Source of the DNA: Takakia lepidozioides
Taxonomy: Eukaryota > Streptophyta > Takakiopsida > Takakiales > Takakiaceae
Length of the DNA: 64,000 nucleotides
Reading direction: 5' to 3'
NCBI GenBank assembly: GCA_030704615.1
Contig: CM060731.1
Location: forward strand, 66,630,756-66,694,755
The notes below the pieces were generated by a model. It had not been told where the DNA came from. It ran no database searches and saw only the letters and a list, made by a program, of their open reading frames with translations. The position numbers were made by a program, and so were the translations under genes. Shown piece by piece: positions 33,622-46,424 of this stretch (positions within the stretch are counted from its first letter, which is position 1; each line of letters opens with the position of its first letter).

Positions 33622-34410
33622 CAGTGTTGGCCGGGTATGGCATCTGGACATGCATAGCCGGCGGTTATTTGCCGGTTATGCACATATGCACAACCGGAAA
33701 GTGTAGCCCCCACAAGAACCGGCTATGGAAGGGAACAGGCAAAAGCCATCGAGCTTCCTAACCGGCTAGAGAACCAGCATCGTGATTGTAAGGATGTTTT
33801 ACCCGGAGCAAGATCCGGAGCAAATGTGGATGTCGTAGAGGCGGTTCTAGATAATACAAGTCATGTAGGGGCTGGTGATGGTAGTTAAGAACATTACAAA
33901 TGGACAGATCCTGAGGGGAATGTTATGTCTTACTAGTTACAATACATTTACAATGGTTAGGGAGAATGTCCAAGTAGATAGGAAATTAATTAGTTGGGCA
34001 TTTGGCTAAAATAATAGTTGTAAGCTGTAAGCGTAGGGTATTACAAGGGCAGAGAGAGATAGATGACTGAACATTTGAAAATCAGATCCACGGGGCAACA
34101 CACAAGTGGCTTACCATGAGGCCAGAGCCCTCGTGTGTAGTTTTACACACATACACAAAAGTCTAGAAAAAGTAAAAAAATATTAATGGATGAATCCCAT
34201 GACCGGTACCATGGAACCGGCATTTTTTAAGATGACATAACCGGTAGATTGAGAACCGGACAAAAAAAATTCATGTGTTTAATGAGAACATGTAACCGAG
34301 ATGTTTTTTAAACCTATTGATATACCCTCCCCGGCCATCCATTTTTTTCAAAGAGTAGGCTATGACCGGGACCAGAAGAGGGCTCAAAACATGGTACCGG
34401 GCCAACACTG
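33622..34410. mobile_element. Non-autonomous hAT-type element, 789 bp
   Basis: The termini are inverted: CAGTGTTGGCCGGGTATGG on the left, and CAGTGTTGGCCCGGTACCAT from the right on the other strand. GTTTATTC flanks it directly at 33614-33621 and 34411-34418. An 8-bp duplication with CAGTG-type tips is the hAT signature. The interior is rich in CCGGTT words and has no transposase frame, so it is a MITE-like passenger. Confidence 0.85.
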
Positions 34411-34418
34411 GTTTATTC

Positions 34419-36620
34419 CTCTTTGGGTAAGCTTACTCGCCTATCATGGCGCACCCCATCAATGCTTCTTCCGTTATTGAGGTCGTCTTTGGAAGGATTC
34501 CACCACCTCGCGTGCATTTTCCATTTATGAGGCCACACATCCCAGTTGCCTCCATCTTTGTTTGACATGCTCCAAAAAGGGGATATTTTCTTGCCCATGG
34601 ACGTACTTTGGAGGGCCACTATAGGGCACATGCGCCATGAAGGGTGCTTCTACCCTAGGGGGATATCAGTCTATGCACTTTTTTGAAATATCCAGACTTC
34701 ATCCAGGAACGTGGGCACGAATTTCTTACAACATTCATTCTCAGGGTTCAAAGTGTCCACCTTCCAAAGGCAGTGTCCACCTTCCAAGAGGCACTGTAAT
34801 TTCTTGGGCTCTTTTGACTGTCTATTTATCGTACCCATGATCTCTAGGTATTAGATTATTGGAATCCCCGTCGTCATGAAGAGCTCTTTCGGTGAAGCGG
34901 CGAAATGCCATTGCTTATGAGGATGAGTGCTAAATTTGCACTCAGAGCTCCCTCCCACTTGGGAGATGCCTGAAGGCTGAGAGCCTGAGACCAACGTCCG
35001 GGGAGAACCGGCAGCCAGTTACATGCTAGCCGACTGAATTCCAGAATTTCCGAATGAAATATGAAACCTCAGGAAATGGATCCGAGGGAAAAAATGGCCG
35101 AAGTGGAAATCAACCGGGTGCCCTACTTTTAGGAAGGATATTTGCCTTTCCATTTCATTACAGACAGGAAATCTGCCTTAGTTGGCAAGGCCTGGACGGA
35201 TTCCGGCCCTTCTTATATTACAAAAAATGGAAATGGCCGTCGAAGTCCACCACATGGCAGAAATCCAACGTGCCAGGCCGGGTTACATCCAAGGAAGGGC
35301 GTTTAGGTGAAAAAATATTGAACTCAAAGAGGGCGGGCCCGCGGGCAAACCCTACTAAGTCTGGACGTTGCTCTCGCAGCCCCAGCCCCACGCCTGCTTG
35401 CACTCGCTGCCTGCTATCACAGCTCACCTGTCCACGCTGGTTCAATTCTTGGCCTCCATGTGGTTTGAAGGCATTGACAGGTCCAACTTCTATAAGGATA
35501 CAATGTTCTTCACTTGTTTGAATTGCTTAAAATTGGTTGTGATTATTTATTATTATTATTATTTACTTATTGTTGTGCATTTGACACTTGTGTTGTCAAC
35601 CGGTTGATATTTATAAGGGCCGGATTTATAGCTGAACACAAAATAAATCATTAGGAATATTACCAGTTGTAAAGAAATTATCTCGGAAATTGACCGGGTA
35701 TAGTTACCACTAAGGGGCAGCAACCGACTGCCCAACCCACTTAGCCGATTGCTGCTGGGAATGAGCGGCTACTGGCTGGTTCAACTGAAATTATTTCCCG
35801 GACGCTGCCTGAGACGGTGGCAGGCCCATTCGGCGTCAGGAGAGGACTTGATGAACACTGACACAAATATCATAGGGCTTAGCGTCCATGCCAGGCTTGG
35901 CGTCATGGGAACGGAATGGGCAAGCCCAGCCTGCCAGCACGTAAGTACCAGTGAAGCCAGATTGCCGCCACTGCGAGATTGCTCCACTAGGCTCCAATAC
36001 GCGAATCTGCTTTTTGAAGTAAGAGGATCTGCGGTCAGAGCTTCTCACTGAATGCTGTTGCTGGAAAAGATATGTAGTAAGCTTTGAGAGTGTACTCTAA
36101 GCTTTGAGAGTGTACTCTCAGGAGGAAGTTGCAGTAAGGTGGGCCAACACAGCTTCCCCTCCAAAACTACACCATCTGCACAGAAAAGGTCCTTGCTTTC
36201 TTGTTTACTCACGGGTACTGTAAGCTGTACTATGTACCATTGGAACCTTAGAAGAGTTTATTTCTTGTGAGCTGCAAGTTAATCATTCTCAAATCACGTC
36301 GCTCTTTCCCCAATAAGAGGTTGACAGTCTTGAATCTCGTGCCGCTTAGTTGCTCTTCCTTCTCTTTTTCTAGAATAGTTTTATGCTAAGTTTAGCGGTC
36401 TAAATAATCGGACGGGATGAGGCACATTGTGTATTCAATGTTAAAATTTCATTACTCTGCAAGTCCTTGCATCGATGACTTGAGGTCTGCCTCTACACCT
36501 GTCCCTTCGACTGTGCCAGCTGCAGACAAATCAGCCTCTCTTTCACTCTCTCTCTCTGTCTACTGTAGCAAGCAAGCCTTTCTTCGCGCACTACCTACCT
36601 AAACGGCGCCGCAGCTTACG
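34419..36620. other. No gene recognised
   Basis: Several frames of 60-155 residues occur (the longest plus-strand at 35054-35521), but none has a recognisable domain. A short tandem duplication of AAGCTTTGAGAGTGTACTCT lies at 36080-36118. Confidence 0.4.
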
Positions 36621-36700
36621 TGCATCGCATGTATAAATATACTGCATGGCTTCTCAACTCAACACCTGTCCCGATCCGCTTTGCACCTCCCTCTCTCCTC
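36620..36700 (+). promoter_or_regulatory. Possible promoter of the KCS pseudogene
   Basis: TATAAATATACTGCATGG near 36630 is followed by a pyrimidine-rich CTCC/CTCT leader, like the candidate KCS promoter on the opposite strand near 46430. It lies about 1 kb upstream of the recognisable pseudogene exons. Confidence 0.3.
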
Positions 36701-37074
36701 CTCGTCACCCTCGCCTCTCTCAGATACTGCCTCTTATCCCTCTAGATGCGCTGATCTCTGGGTGGTGATGGATGTCTGTCGCTTGTTTGGATCTCCTCCC
36801 TGCTTACGCGTGTGATTGCATATAAGGCGGCCGAGTTTCGTTCTTCTGGGTGTTGTGGCTTTGGTGTAATCCTCTGAGACATCGAGAAACCACTTTAGTT
36901 GCTTGCACTTTGGAGGAATGGTCCCCAAAGATGAAGAGTAGACCTAAGGAAGGGGATTCGGTTGCTTCTCTGTTGTGTTGCTACTTGTCAGCTTTAAATA
37001 CATTTCTCTCGCTCAGATTGTTTTTCTGTTGGGTGGGACGGTTTTTTCTGTAGCAGTTAAGATGCAAGGCATCT

Positions 37075-37262
37075 ATGACTCGGGGAGCTGCCCTCAGTTC
37101 AATAGTGGCCGATGGGAGGTTTGCACAGCTGCCGACTCATGCATCCGACTACCCTATCAATGTCGAGACTTGATTGGGTGGTCGCGTGTCTGATGCGGGA
37201 GCCGACCTTTCTTCTTCTTGGCTTCCCTTGGACTGAAGGGAGCTCCCCTGTTTATTAGTTTG
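37075..37262 (-). repeat. Dispersed repeat, copy 2 (inverted partner at 5.4 kb)
   Basis: The reverse complement carries GGGAGCTCCCTTCAGTCCAA, GGTCGGCTCCCGCATCA and GATGCATGAGTCGGCAG in the same order as 5378-5545. Confidence 0.6.
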
Positions 37263-37581
37263 CACTTTACACTCGCGACAGCGGATGTGTTCAATATCCT
37301 TATAATTATTTAACTAACTTGCAAAGCAGATCGAAGTTTGCTGAAAGGGTATTCGTGAAAGCTTCCAGCAGTAGTGCTAAATATTTGTCAACTCTCCAAA
37401 ATATATTGTAATGTGGTTCAAAGAATTTAACTCAGCACTACCGAGAGACGTTCCAATAATACATGGCACCTGTTTGCTGCTGACAAGTTCTCTCCTTACT
37501 CAGTGGGCAAGCCAGACTTGAGTGGAAGAAATGTATGTTGATTCCTGATCAGTACAGTTGTCTTATATTGTCTTGTTCCAG

Positions 37582-38610
37582 TTTCATGGAAACTCATGCA
37601 ATCTCGTGAGTATGGAGAACATCACCCTGATTTGGAACTTCGGCAACAACAGGTCAATGCTCTTATGAAACTGCATCTTCTCATGGGGGGAGCGGCTATT
37701 CTTCTCTCGAATTGTAAGAGCGAGGGCCGGTGGGCAAAGTAACTGCTGTACACCCTCAACGAAAACATTTTTCAGTAGACTTGGCGTTCTCATGCAGAGC
37801 AGATTGATAAGGGCCTGCAGCTCGATCGCAGGTGTTCAATGTCACCAAATCATTCATGTAAGAACTCTCATAATTATAAAGCTCTCCGTGGCACCATGTT
37901 CATTTTCAAGGAGTTCTAATCTTATTCAGTAATTTGCATGTCATGGGGCGTGTTATGGAGCTCCGGCAACCAACTTAAGGGTTGTGCCACGGTTTTGTCT
38001 AGGTCTCTCTGAACCCCTGATTTGTCACTAGTAAGGTCGGTGTGATCCTTCCAGCAAAATTTTCTAGGTAACTTCTATAACGTGAGGATCCCCCTCTGCA
38101 AACCTTCTGCGCCAGGGTTCACAGAATCAAAATGTTCATATCGCCCAGTGAAGTCTCATACTCCGGTCCAATACTTCGTCCTTATATTCGAGTACCACAG
38201 ATCCTCTATGACGCTCTACAGCCGCCTTTTTGCTTATAATCTCCACGGAATCTGCAATACAAAGTTAAGATTCCCTCTGAAGCAGATCCTTACATCATCA
38301 TGTAAGCACCAACTGTCCACTGATCATTTCGTTAATTTCCAGGCTGGAAGGAAGGTACATTTCCTACTAATGCACATACTGACTGAACTCGGGCAAAGTT
38401 TCAGTGCAGGGACAGTCCAACCAGCGCGTGCACTTCATGGCTTTCAAGTTTCGGGAAAGAGGAACAATCCCCGGCAACATATCCATTAGCTCGCGTTGGT
38501 ATGAGCTGGAGAACAGTGTCTGGCAAGTTGCATGTGGATGAGGATTCACCTGCAATAGTGCGGTGTGGAAGGTTCTCAAATCTGCGAACACTCCTTTGAA
38601 GATGCAGTGC
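37582..38610 (+). pseudogene. KCS pseudogene (fragments of exons 3 and 4)
   Basis: After an acceptor-like TTGTTCCAG the plus strand reads [16 protein letters not shown] then FGNNRSMLL, a stop and NCIF (37582-37680), matching the start of intact KCS exon 3. At 38470-38606 it reads GNISISSRWYELE, then NSVWQVACG, a stop, GFTCNSAVWKVL, matching exon 4. Exon 1 and 2 equivalents and most of exon 3 are missing, and two stops are visible. It faces the intact KCS, so it is an inverted, decayed duplicate. Confidence 0.85.
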
Positions 38611-38619
38611 CACTGCAGG

Positions 38620-39000
38620 AAAAACGGCCATGTTACTCCGAGCAGAGGCCCAGCAAACAATCTTGGCAGATCGTAAAAGGGAAAACTTGATCATAGGAAA
38701 AGGAAATAATGGTACAATTAATAGAATACGAGTTCTGACTATTTGAAAATGGAATTTTTTTTTGAGTTCATAAGGAATAATCATGGACTGGTGTACAATT
38801 GCAGACACGTGATGGAAATGAGATGCTCATGGGAGGTATTCCTGAGTTATTCCCGAGTTCTGACTTGTGACCTGCATGTATTCCTATGTGTTCTGACGTT
38901 CTGACCTGCAAGTGCTCTTTGCGGGCCCATCATGACCTGCTACAGGTGGTTGGATAAAGTTATAGATGTTGACATCCACAGCTTGCTTACCAAGCGGTCT
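38620..39000. other. No gene recognised
   Basis: Non-coding sequence between the KCS pseudogene and a tandem repeat. Confidence 0.4.
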
Positions 39001-39002
39001 CG

Positions 39003-39204
39003 TGTACCATGTCACACTAAAGTCCAAAATTATATCCCGGCTGCTGAGCTGCACATGATCGTAGAAATGCTCAAGGATTTCCAGCTAAGCACCAGACGAA
39101 CTTTTTGTACCATGTCACGCAAAGTCCAAATTTGTAACCCTGCTGTTCAGCTCCACACGATCGTAGAAATGCTCAAGCATTTCCAGCTAAGCACTCGGCA
39201 AACT
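39003..39204 (+). repeat. Tandem duplication, unit about 105 bp
   Basis: Two units share TACCATGTCAC, GATCGTAGAAATGCTCAAG and ATTTCCAGCTAAGCAC. Confidence 0.85.
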
Positions 39205-39472
39205 CTTAAATTGACGGTTCCGGCTTGAAGCAAAAGTAGAAAAAAGTAGTCCCTGTGCAACACTGCTTATGAAAAGTTTAGTGGTACAACTACAGTAGTA
39301 TACGGAGAGTTTGCAAACTCCAGCCTCCAACCAACAACAAGTGGCAGAACAGATGAGATATGTATACACCTAAGCTGCGAAACTAGCGAAACCAGCCATC
39401 GGCGGCAACCTGCTTATTCAAAATCGTCCACGTGTCCAAATGTTAGTAGACTCCAACACTCCCACTCATCAG

Positions 39473-39571
39473 GGAATAGGCAATGATAATCTTCATAACA
39501 CTACACTAAATCTCCCACTTCATGAATAGGCAATGATAATCTTCATAACACTACACTAAATCTCCCACTTC
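39473..39571 (+). repeat. Tandem duplication, unit about 52 bp
   Basis: GCAATGATAATCTTCATAAC and the following CACTACACTAAATCTCCCAC are repeated exactly. Such near-identity implies a recent duplication. Confidence 0.9.
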
Positions 39572-40830
39572 ATTGATGGGCATGGATTGAAGCATATGGA
39601 GTAAGCTTCTGAAATGAAGTAACGTCTCGGCTAGGAGAACTAAGATCCTCCAATAAGTGTCGATACCACACAATTTATTTTGGCAGTTAGACATAAATAA
39701 ATATATCACTAAGCCAGTGAGCATTGCATTTGTTAGTTACTGCAGGTGACTACGCTGAACGAATCACAAGCGACGGAGTCACCAAGAGCGACAACTACAT
39801 GCTACTGCCACCTCACCATTGTTTTTCCGCTTTCATATAAGTGTCCATACATGTAGTAATGGATGATATCCACTAAGAAGTGCTGCAGGTCAACAACTGG
39901 AGCAGCATGAGCAGCAGGAGGCCTGGCAGGCGCTAGGATTGAAGCTAGAACTTCAAGTGCGTTTTGGACTTTATTACTATTATTATTATTTGTAAGGTCG
40001 ACTGACCTCACCACACCAACGGTGCCAAATAAAGGTGTGCATTTGGCCCATGGCCCACATAGTTGTATGCATAAATATTGATCACATAAAGGGGAAAGGG
40101 GTAAAGGGGTATGCAGCTTAGTATTTCGGAGCTCCAGACTTTTGGCTCCGATGGCTCCGCAGACTCCAGCGACACCCGAGAAATGTGAAATGTACCTGCA
40201 CTTTTGCGTCTCTCAGTTGTGTGCATCGGAACCAAGCTCGGTCATTAGTAGTGTCATCGTCACCCTCCACCACCTTCCATCAGCTCCTTCACTGTACGTT
40301 GCAATATCTGGATGTCTAAGGTATTAAGCACTCATGAGTGAGTTATGTAGCAAAGGTTTATTTTGAATAGAACTGAACAGTCGGGGACTTGAGAGATGAG
40401 GGAAATCAATAGTGAGACAAACTCAAGAGTTGGGTGGAAGGAATGCCGGGGATGCCACTTCCAGCCATGGACCACTCTCTGCCCTTGTCCCCTCTATCTT
40501 TCCAATTCTTTGTCTCGGTTTGTTTGGAGGGATGTTGATATTTCTTGCCATGGAAGATGCGGGTCTGCCATGAGACCCTTCCACCCCGGACAAGTTGGCG
40601 CTTGGGTTGAAGGTTGTGAAAGAGGTGCACAACATGGGAATATTGCACCACGACCTTGGGCTGCAGCAAAGGTTGCAAAGGTTGATTCCTCCATGGCAGT
40701 GGGGGCTCCCAATGCTTCAGGCTTGATCAACGAGGAATATGAACCGCTGGAAGAGGAGTTCATCAACTTGGTATGCGGGAAGAAACTCATTCTAGCGACC
40801 ACGGAAGGTTGGAGACTAGTTTAGCGTAGA
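39572..40830. other. No gene recognised; one unassigned open frame
   Basis: A 142-residue plus frame (40396-40824) ends with SGLINEEYEPLEEEFINLV, which looks protein-like, but the N-terminal half does not and no family is recognised. Confidence 0.3.
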
Positions 40831-40849
40831 GCAGGAATAGGGTGCCACA

Positions 40850-40925
40850 GTGCCACGTCATCTTCGCCACGTCATCATAAACACGTCATCATCGTCACGC
40901 CACGTCGTCATCGTCAACCACGTCG
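40850..40925 (+). repeat. CCACGTCATC-type short tandem repeat
   Basis: About six ACGTC(A/G)TC cores occur in 75 bases. The words match the terminal blocks of the 10.5-kb transposon, so this may be a relic of a terminus; it is also a dense cluster of bZIP-type ACGT cores. Confidence 0.6.
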
Positions 40926-41021
40926 GTCCTAACGTTCTGATGACCCTGGTTTCTCGCAAATGAGCATCGAATTGGAGGGCGTCTCGATAGAAACAGAGAA
41001 GGAGTACCTGCAATGATTGAT

Positions 41022-41180
41022 GCAGGTAGCCCAGTGGTTGGGTGTTTGTGCCTTGCCTGTGCATAACCTAGGTGATACTGGGTTCAATCCTTCAACATGT
41101 TCCTTCAAACTGTCCATTGGGCCTTGGCCTGTGTGTTGAGCAGTAGGCTCTGTAAATTCACTGGACGTTAAAGAAACTTT
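41022..41180 (+). repeat. tRNA-derived SINE, family 1, copy 2
   Basis: It starts GCAGGTAGCCCAGTGGTTGG, with GGTTCAATCC as the B box and the same body ending CACTGGACGTTAAAG. It is shorter than the other copies in the middle. Confidence 0.75.
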
Positions 41181-42069
41181 AGGATGCAAAATAGTAAGAT
41201 GAAAAATTGACATCTTACATTCTTGAACATGGCAGGGCATGTCTTCACATGCAGAATTCGATGATGAGGCCCTGCCCGATGGAGAGCAAACAGATCAAAT
41301 GGAGATTGCACGAAGGCTGAGTTTGTGACATGCAGTGCCTATAGAACTAGTGAATATTTGCCCATATGCACTGATGGAAGATGATGGGCGCAGCTGATTG
41401 CATGGCCCTGCACAGCCATTAGATCCAAAATGTCCACAGACCAGCGGCTCCCCTTGCATCAGTACGTACCCAGCAACTATTGCTTGCAGCATGCAGGACC
41501 GTTTAGTTGTTGGAGGCTGTGCATGGTGGTAACCGTAGAAATTATAACTGTCACGTTCAGACTTCAGACGTCATTTTGGGTGAAAGAAACCTGGAAAAGA
41601 TAGGCTCAAATGATATCTCAAGAACTCCTTCCTTGCACATGTTCATATCCAGGAATCACAGGGGACCCATACTCTCTTCTGGAGCCCAGATTATCAACTT
41701 CTACTCCGATGTAGCATTTAGTTGTGAGAGAAAACTATTATGACGATGAGAACAGACATCCAAATACCCACTTATGCATTCCATTATAACCCATCCACAT
41801 AATCTTGTGTAAATAATAGTCTGTTTGCATGGATAAACAATGTAGATTTCAACACTGGATCTACAGTAAGGATTACTACTTATTTGTCATATAGACTGTT
41901 TTGTGCTTGTTGTAGCCCTATCATAATGAACTGCACTAGTTTCCAGCAGGCCTGCAGAGACATGTTGACCAAAGGGAGAGATATCTTGTGATGAACCCCT
42001 GTGACATATTTGAGCAGGAAGGGGATGAATTAGCACCGAAAATGGGTAGGAGCATACAGAATTACTTTG
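41181..42069. other. Downstream flank of KCS, no gene
   Basis: No frame of note is seen. The 3' untranslated region of the minus-strand KCS gene should lie here; its end is not determined. Confidence 0.4.
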
Positions 42070-45000
42070 TCAGTGACTCAAAAAGCCAGGGACCCGCACA
42101 GGGTATTTGTCAACGCAATCCAACCAGGGATTCTTTGAAGGAGTGTTCACAGTTCGGAGAGCCCTCCACACAGCACTATTGCATTTGAAGCCTGATCCAA
42201 ATGCAATTTGCCAGACACGATCACCCCTTCTCACGCGCCCCTTAGCCTCTGTGTACGCCAGTTCATACCAAAGCGAGCTACTGGATGTGTTTCCAAACCT
42301 GTTCACCCACAGGTAGAGGGAAAATACTCTGCATCAAACATGCTCCTCATATCCTACAAACTCATTTCAGTTCCTATGCTACATCTCCCAGCAGCTTGCC
42401 CACAGGTGCAGGGGACATACTCAACATCAAACATGCTCCTCATAACAAACTCAATCTTTGTGCCATGGGGTCAAATCTTGACCCCATAGCACAATCTTGA
42501 AAGCATGTAAAAACCCAAAATCCTACATCAGTTAATAGAAGTAAACTTTCATGGCCAGCTAGGGAATCCCCTTGCAAAGTCCACAACTTGTATGATCGGG
42601 ACTCCACTTAGCAGTAGATACTTATTGAGCATGCATACATCATCATATTTTGTTAAAGCATTCTTTTACCTTTGAAGGGTCATTCGGGAAGGCTCCATGT
42701 GCCATGAGGTCAAATCCAGGTTTTTCTCCAATTCGTCTAAAACTGCTCGCCCTCCAGCATGGATACAGAAATGCTCAAACGCAAGCTTGAAATCTGGGAT
42801 GTAGGGCTTCATTTTCATCTTCAGCAATTTTCGCCCAACAAGCGAAGCGAAGAAAAGAATTTGTTCTGAGAGGGGGAGAACAAGAGGGCCTAGCGTGGTG
42901 ATGTTTGCTTTGAGGGCGTCCCCGGCTACTCCCATGAGATTTTTTGAGAGAGCAACTCCAACATTTGAATATTCATCCTCTTCTTGGTATACACATCGGA
43001 AACATTTATCATCGGCTCCCTTGTGTGTCCGCACTGTGTGTACAAGCTGATACTTTGCCCGCCAGCCTTCGCACTGACGATTTGAGAGAAGAACAGCTGC
43101 TCCCCCCATGCGAAAAATGCAGTTTGACAAGAGCATTGATCTGTTGTTGCCGAAGTACCAATTGAGGGTTATGTTTTCCATACTCACCACAATTGCATAT
43201 GAGTTTCCATGAACCTGGAGCAAGAAAACACAAGACAGCTGTGGTCAGAAATCTTTAAAGTTCAGAGGAAAATACAAGTCCACTCAAGTCTGGTTTGCCA
43301 CTAAGTAAAACAGAGTTGGCAGCAGCAAGCAGGTGACATTCAAGATTGAAATCCAGTAGTGATGAGACAAAATTCTTTGAACCACGAATTACAACTGGTA
43401 ATTTTCCAAGCATTAGCACTGTTGAAGAAGTCACTAAACACCCTATGGTCCAATGGCCCAATTAGACTAACTTGCTAATCTAACTTGCTGACTTGGGCAG
43501 CCAACATTTGCTTAGCTGGGCCTCAATATGACCCATGTTTGATGTATGAGCCTGCCAAAGCCTTGGTTGTATGGATCCCAACTCCAGCCTACGAAGCTCA
43601 GCTATGCATGAAGTCAAAACTTGTCAGGGACAGTTCCTCTCCATGCAAGAGAGATCACCTTCAAACTGAAAAGCTAGCTCTAGGCAGAGGACCGTCCTCA
43701 GCAATAGACTATAAAATGTTGGAGTTAACGAGCACGATATAAATCTACATAAAGGTGTAAGGTAAGATAGAAACTTGAAACTTAGGAATAAGCGACACTC
43801 TTTCAGGCCAGTATGCTACAGACTGGAGACACAGGGAGAGTAAAACAAAAATTGGCAGAAGAATCCCACACTTGTCACTGGTAGGTCGGTAGAGAAATCC
43901 GGTTTAGATACTGCCCTCTGAACATATTGAGTGGAGGCATGTCCTGATCTATGGCACATCTTAATACAAACTGTGCTGCTGTCATTAACACCGAGAATTA
44001 AAACCCTACCGATATCTGACTCCAGTGCACTGAGAGTTGAAGAGTTCTGCACATACAGACCTGAAGAAGATCTCGTGCTAGGTCAATAGAGATAACGCCT
44101 GCGCTACAACCCATGCCCCCCAAATTGATTGTCCGAATATTTCCCCGCATTTTGTAGTGATTGACAATCATGGCCGAGAGTGACGGGGTGGGGTTGAACA
44201 AGCTGCAGTTGACAACAAGAATCCCAACATCCTTTGGTTTGACACCCGTCTTTTCAAAGAGCTCATCAAGGGCTCCAAACATAACCAACTCTGCCTCATG
44301 TCTAGCCTCCTTCATGCTGGGCTGCCCCTTTATCACAGGCGGGTCATTGATTATAGACTCCGGGAGGTATGTTTCGTCACCCAACCCTGACCGTTCCGCG
44401 ATCTTAGTCTGGAATGCCATGCTGGTGTCATTGAAGGCTGTAGTCAACACTGATGCCTGCAAGAATTTTTCGTTCGAGCACTTCCTATCGTCCCCCGGTT
44501 TGAAGCACGCAAAGTCCACAAGGTAGACAGGGCGGGGTCGAGACATGAAATAGAAAGTGCCCCCACATACCATCACTCCGGAACATACTAGCACACTCAC
44601 CTACAAAAGCATATGGCAGGCCCGGAGATGCGTCAGTCTTAGACCCAGTCACTTATACTGGTTTGAACACTAGAGTAGAACTGCAGATGTAATTGAGCAA
44701 TGAGCATCATGCGTAAAGTCTCTCTTTCGCTCTCTCTCCCTCACATTGTATACACTCTCTAGAAAGAGAAGGAGAGAAGGGCGGACAGTGGGGGCCTTAA
44801 TTTTGATCAGACATAGGTATATGGAAGGGGAAAAAAGTTGTCCCAATGCTGTTAATTTTATGGTGCTGAAAGATGATATCAAAAGATCAGCGATGTGGCT
44901 ATCAGCTTAAAAGACCCAGGTACAATGGAAATTACCAGACTGAACTGGAGACTCTCCCATAGCTGACCGATGTCCTGTTGCCCGAGCCGCCCAATCTCAG

Positions 45001-45226
45001 CTGTGGTGAGGAGCAATAGTGGAATCAACAATAGAATCATGGCGTGCGAGATGACATAGTGGTAGCCGAGCTTCACGTACTTCAAATTGACTGTATTGAG
45101 AATGTCTGGCAACCTTATCGCCATGGGGCCTGCTGGAGAATACGTTCCAGCGGCTCTCGCACCTTCCTTTACGGAGCCTGTGGGTTGAAAAGATGGAAAA
45201 GGAGCAGTACCATTCTGGTTCGCCAT
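42070..45226 (-). CDS. KCS: 3-ketoacyl-CoA synthase (very-long-chain fatty acid elongation)
   Basis: KCS condenses malonyl-CoA with a long-chain acyl-CoA, the first and chain-length-setting step of elongation at the ER, feeding waxes, sphingolipids and cutin-type lipids. Exons: 45226-44936, 44600-44061, 43214-42670, 42298-42070; all junctions are GT-AG and give 534 residues, normal for the family. The N-terminus has [17 protein letters not shown] and a hydrophobic [12 protein letters not shown] segment, with a second after the first intron. The FAE1-type core has [17 protein letters not shown]. Catalytic Cys262 lies in GGMGCSAG, His429 in CIHAGGRAV and Asn462 in RFGNTSSSS; the His-Asn spacing of 33 equals that of FAE1. 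No break is visible, so it should be functional. Intron 3 holds a small tandem duplication. A broken inverted copy lies at 37.6-38.6 kb. Confidence 0.93.
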
Positions 45227-46424
45227 CAGGGCCTACAAATGAATAGATCGAAGTTCTATGGATGCCGGCAAATTGTCTCGGCCCAGAGAGAAAGTCAGAG
45301 AGATTTTACCGGGCTTCCATGCAAGGCTTTAGCAGTCCTGATTCAATATGTGACCACTGATGGTCATGCAACGATGATTGGACCGCTGTGAACTTCCGCC
45401 GAACTTTTCGTTTGCTAGACGAGCTGGAGAGGACCTCCACCTTCATAAGCTTAACATTACTGCGTCCCTCTTTTAACTTTCTATCCATCGCAGACCTATG
45501 TAAGAGCTCACAAAAAACTGAACCCACATTGCTGTTATGCACAACGACGGAAATTGTGAGGTTACACTCATCCTCAGGGGAGGAGAACAAAGAGTGAACC
45601 AGCGAGCTACAGCAGGGAGTTGTGAAGCGAAAATTGTGTAGTTGGGCAAAGTCAGTGCTCGCTAAGTTAAAATGGGAGCTGCGAGCTGTGGGTGCAGTGT
45701 GCCAAACTGAGAGAAGGATGTCTACACTGATGGCCCCTGAGCACGTTGGCTACGAGGCAACCCAAAGGAGAGAAAGAGCAGCGTCTGACCCAGAAAAATT
45801 CACGCGAGGATTATCAAGCACTGCCCAGTCCTAAAAATAATACTGAGCTCTCATATGTAGGCCGAGAAAGGCCAAGATGTGCCCGAGTAACAGTCAGATG
45901 TCCTCTGAGAATCTTCAAGCCCATAAAGCAGCACAGTCTAGTAAAAACCCGCGCAGCCTGCACAACTAAGATAACCAGTAAATGATAACAGGAGAATTGA
46001 AGATAAGAAGACTCGGCAGGTGGAGAGAAACAACTAGGCCTGCCTAATACCCGTGAACTGTGATAACTGTAATAAGTTTACGAACCGGAAGCAGCACCTT
46101 TCAAGTGATGCCGCTGGAATGCAGATCCACTATGAGACTCAAGCTTGCCTCTGAGACCTCTACATCAGAAGATTAGTCACGCGCAAGGACGGCGTGCAGT
46201 GCAATGCGACGAAGGTAGGTTCTCCTAACGCATCAGTACACAGCGAAAGTAGCCACACCACGCTGCAATGGAGCTGGGGAGAGGGAAAGAAGGAGGAGAC
46301 AGATGGGGGGAGAGGACAGTGACGCGCAGTGTAATAATGGCGGCGCTAACACGTAAAGACTCCACCATGTTCTCTTCAATACTCCCCAATACACTCTTTA
46401 GCTCGTTTAGCCCTACACTTTGGA

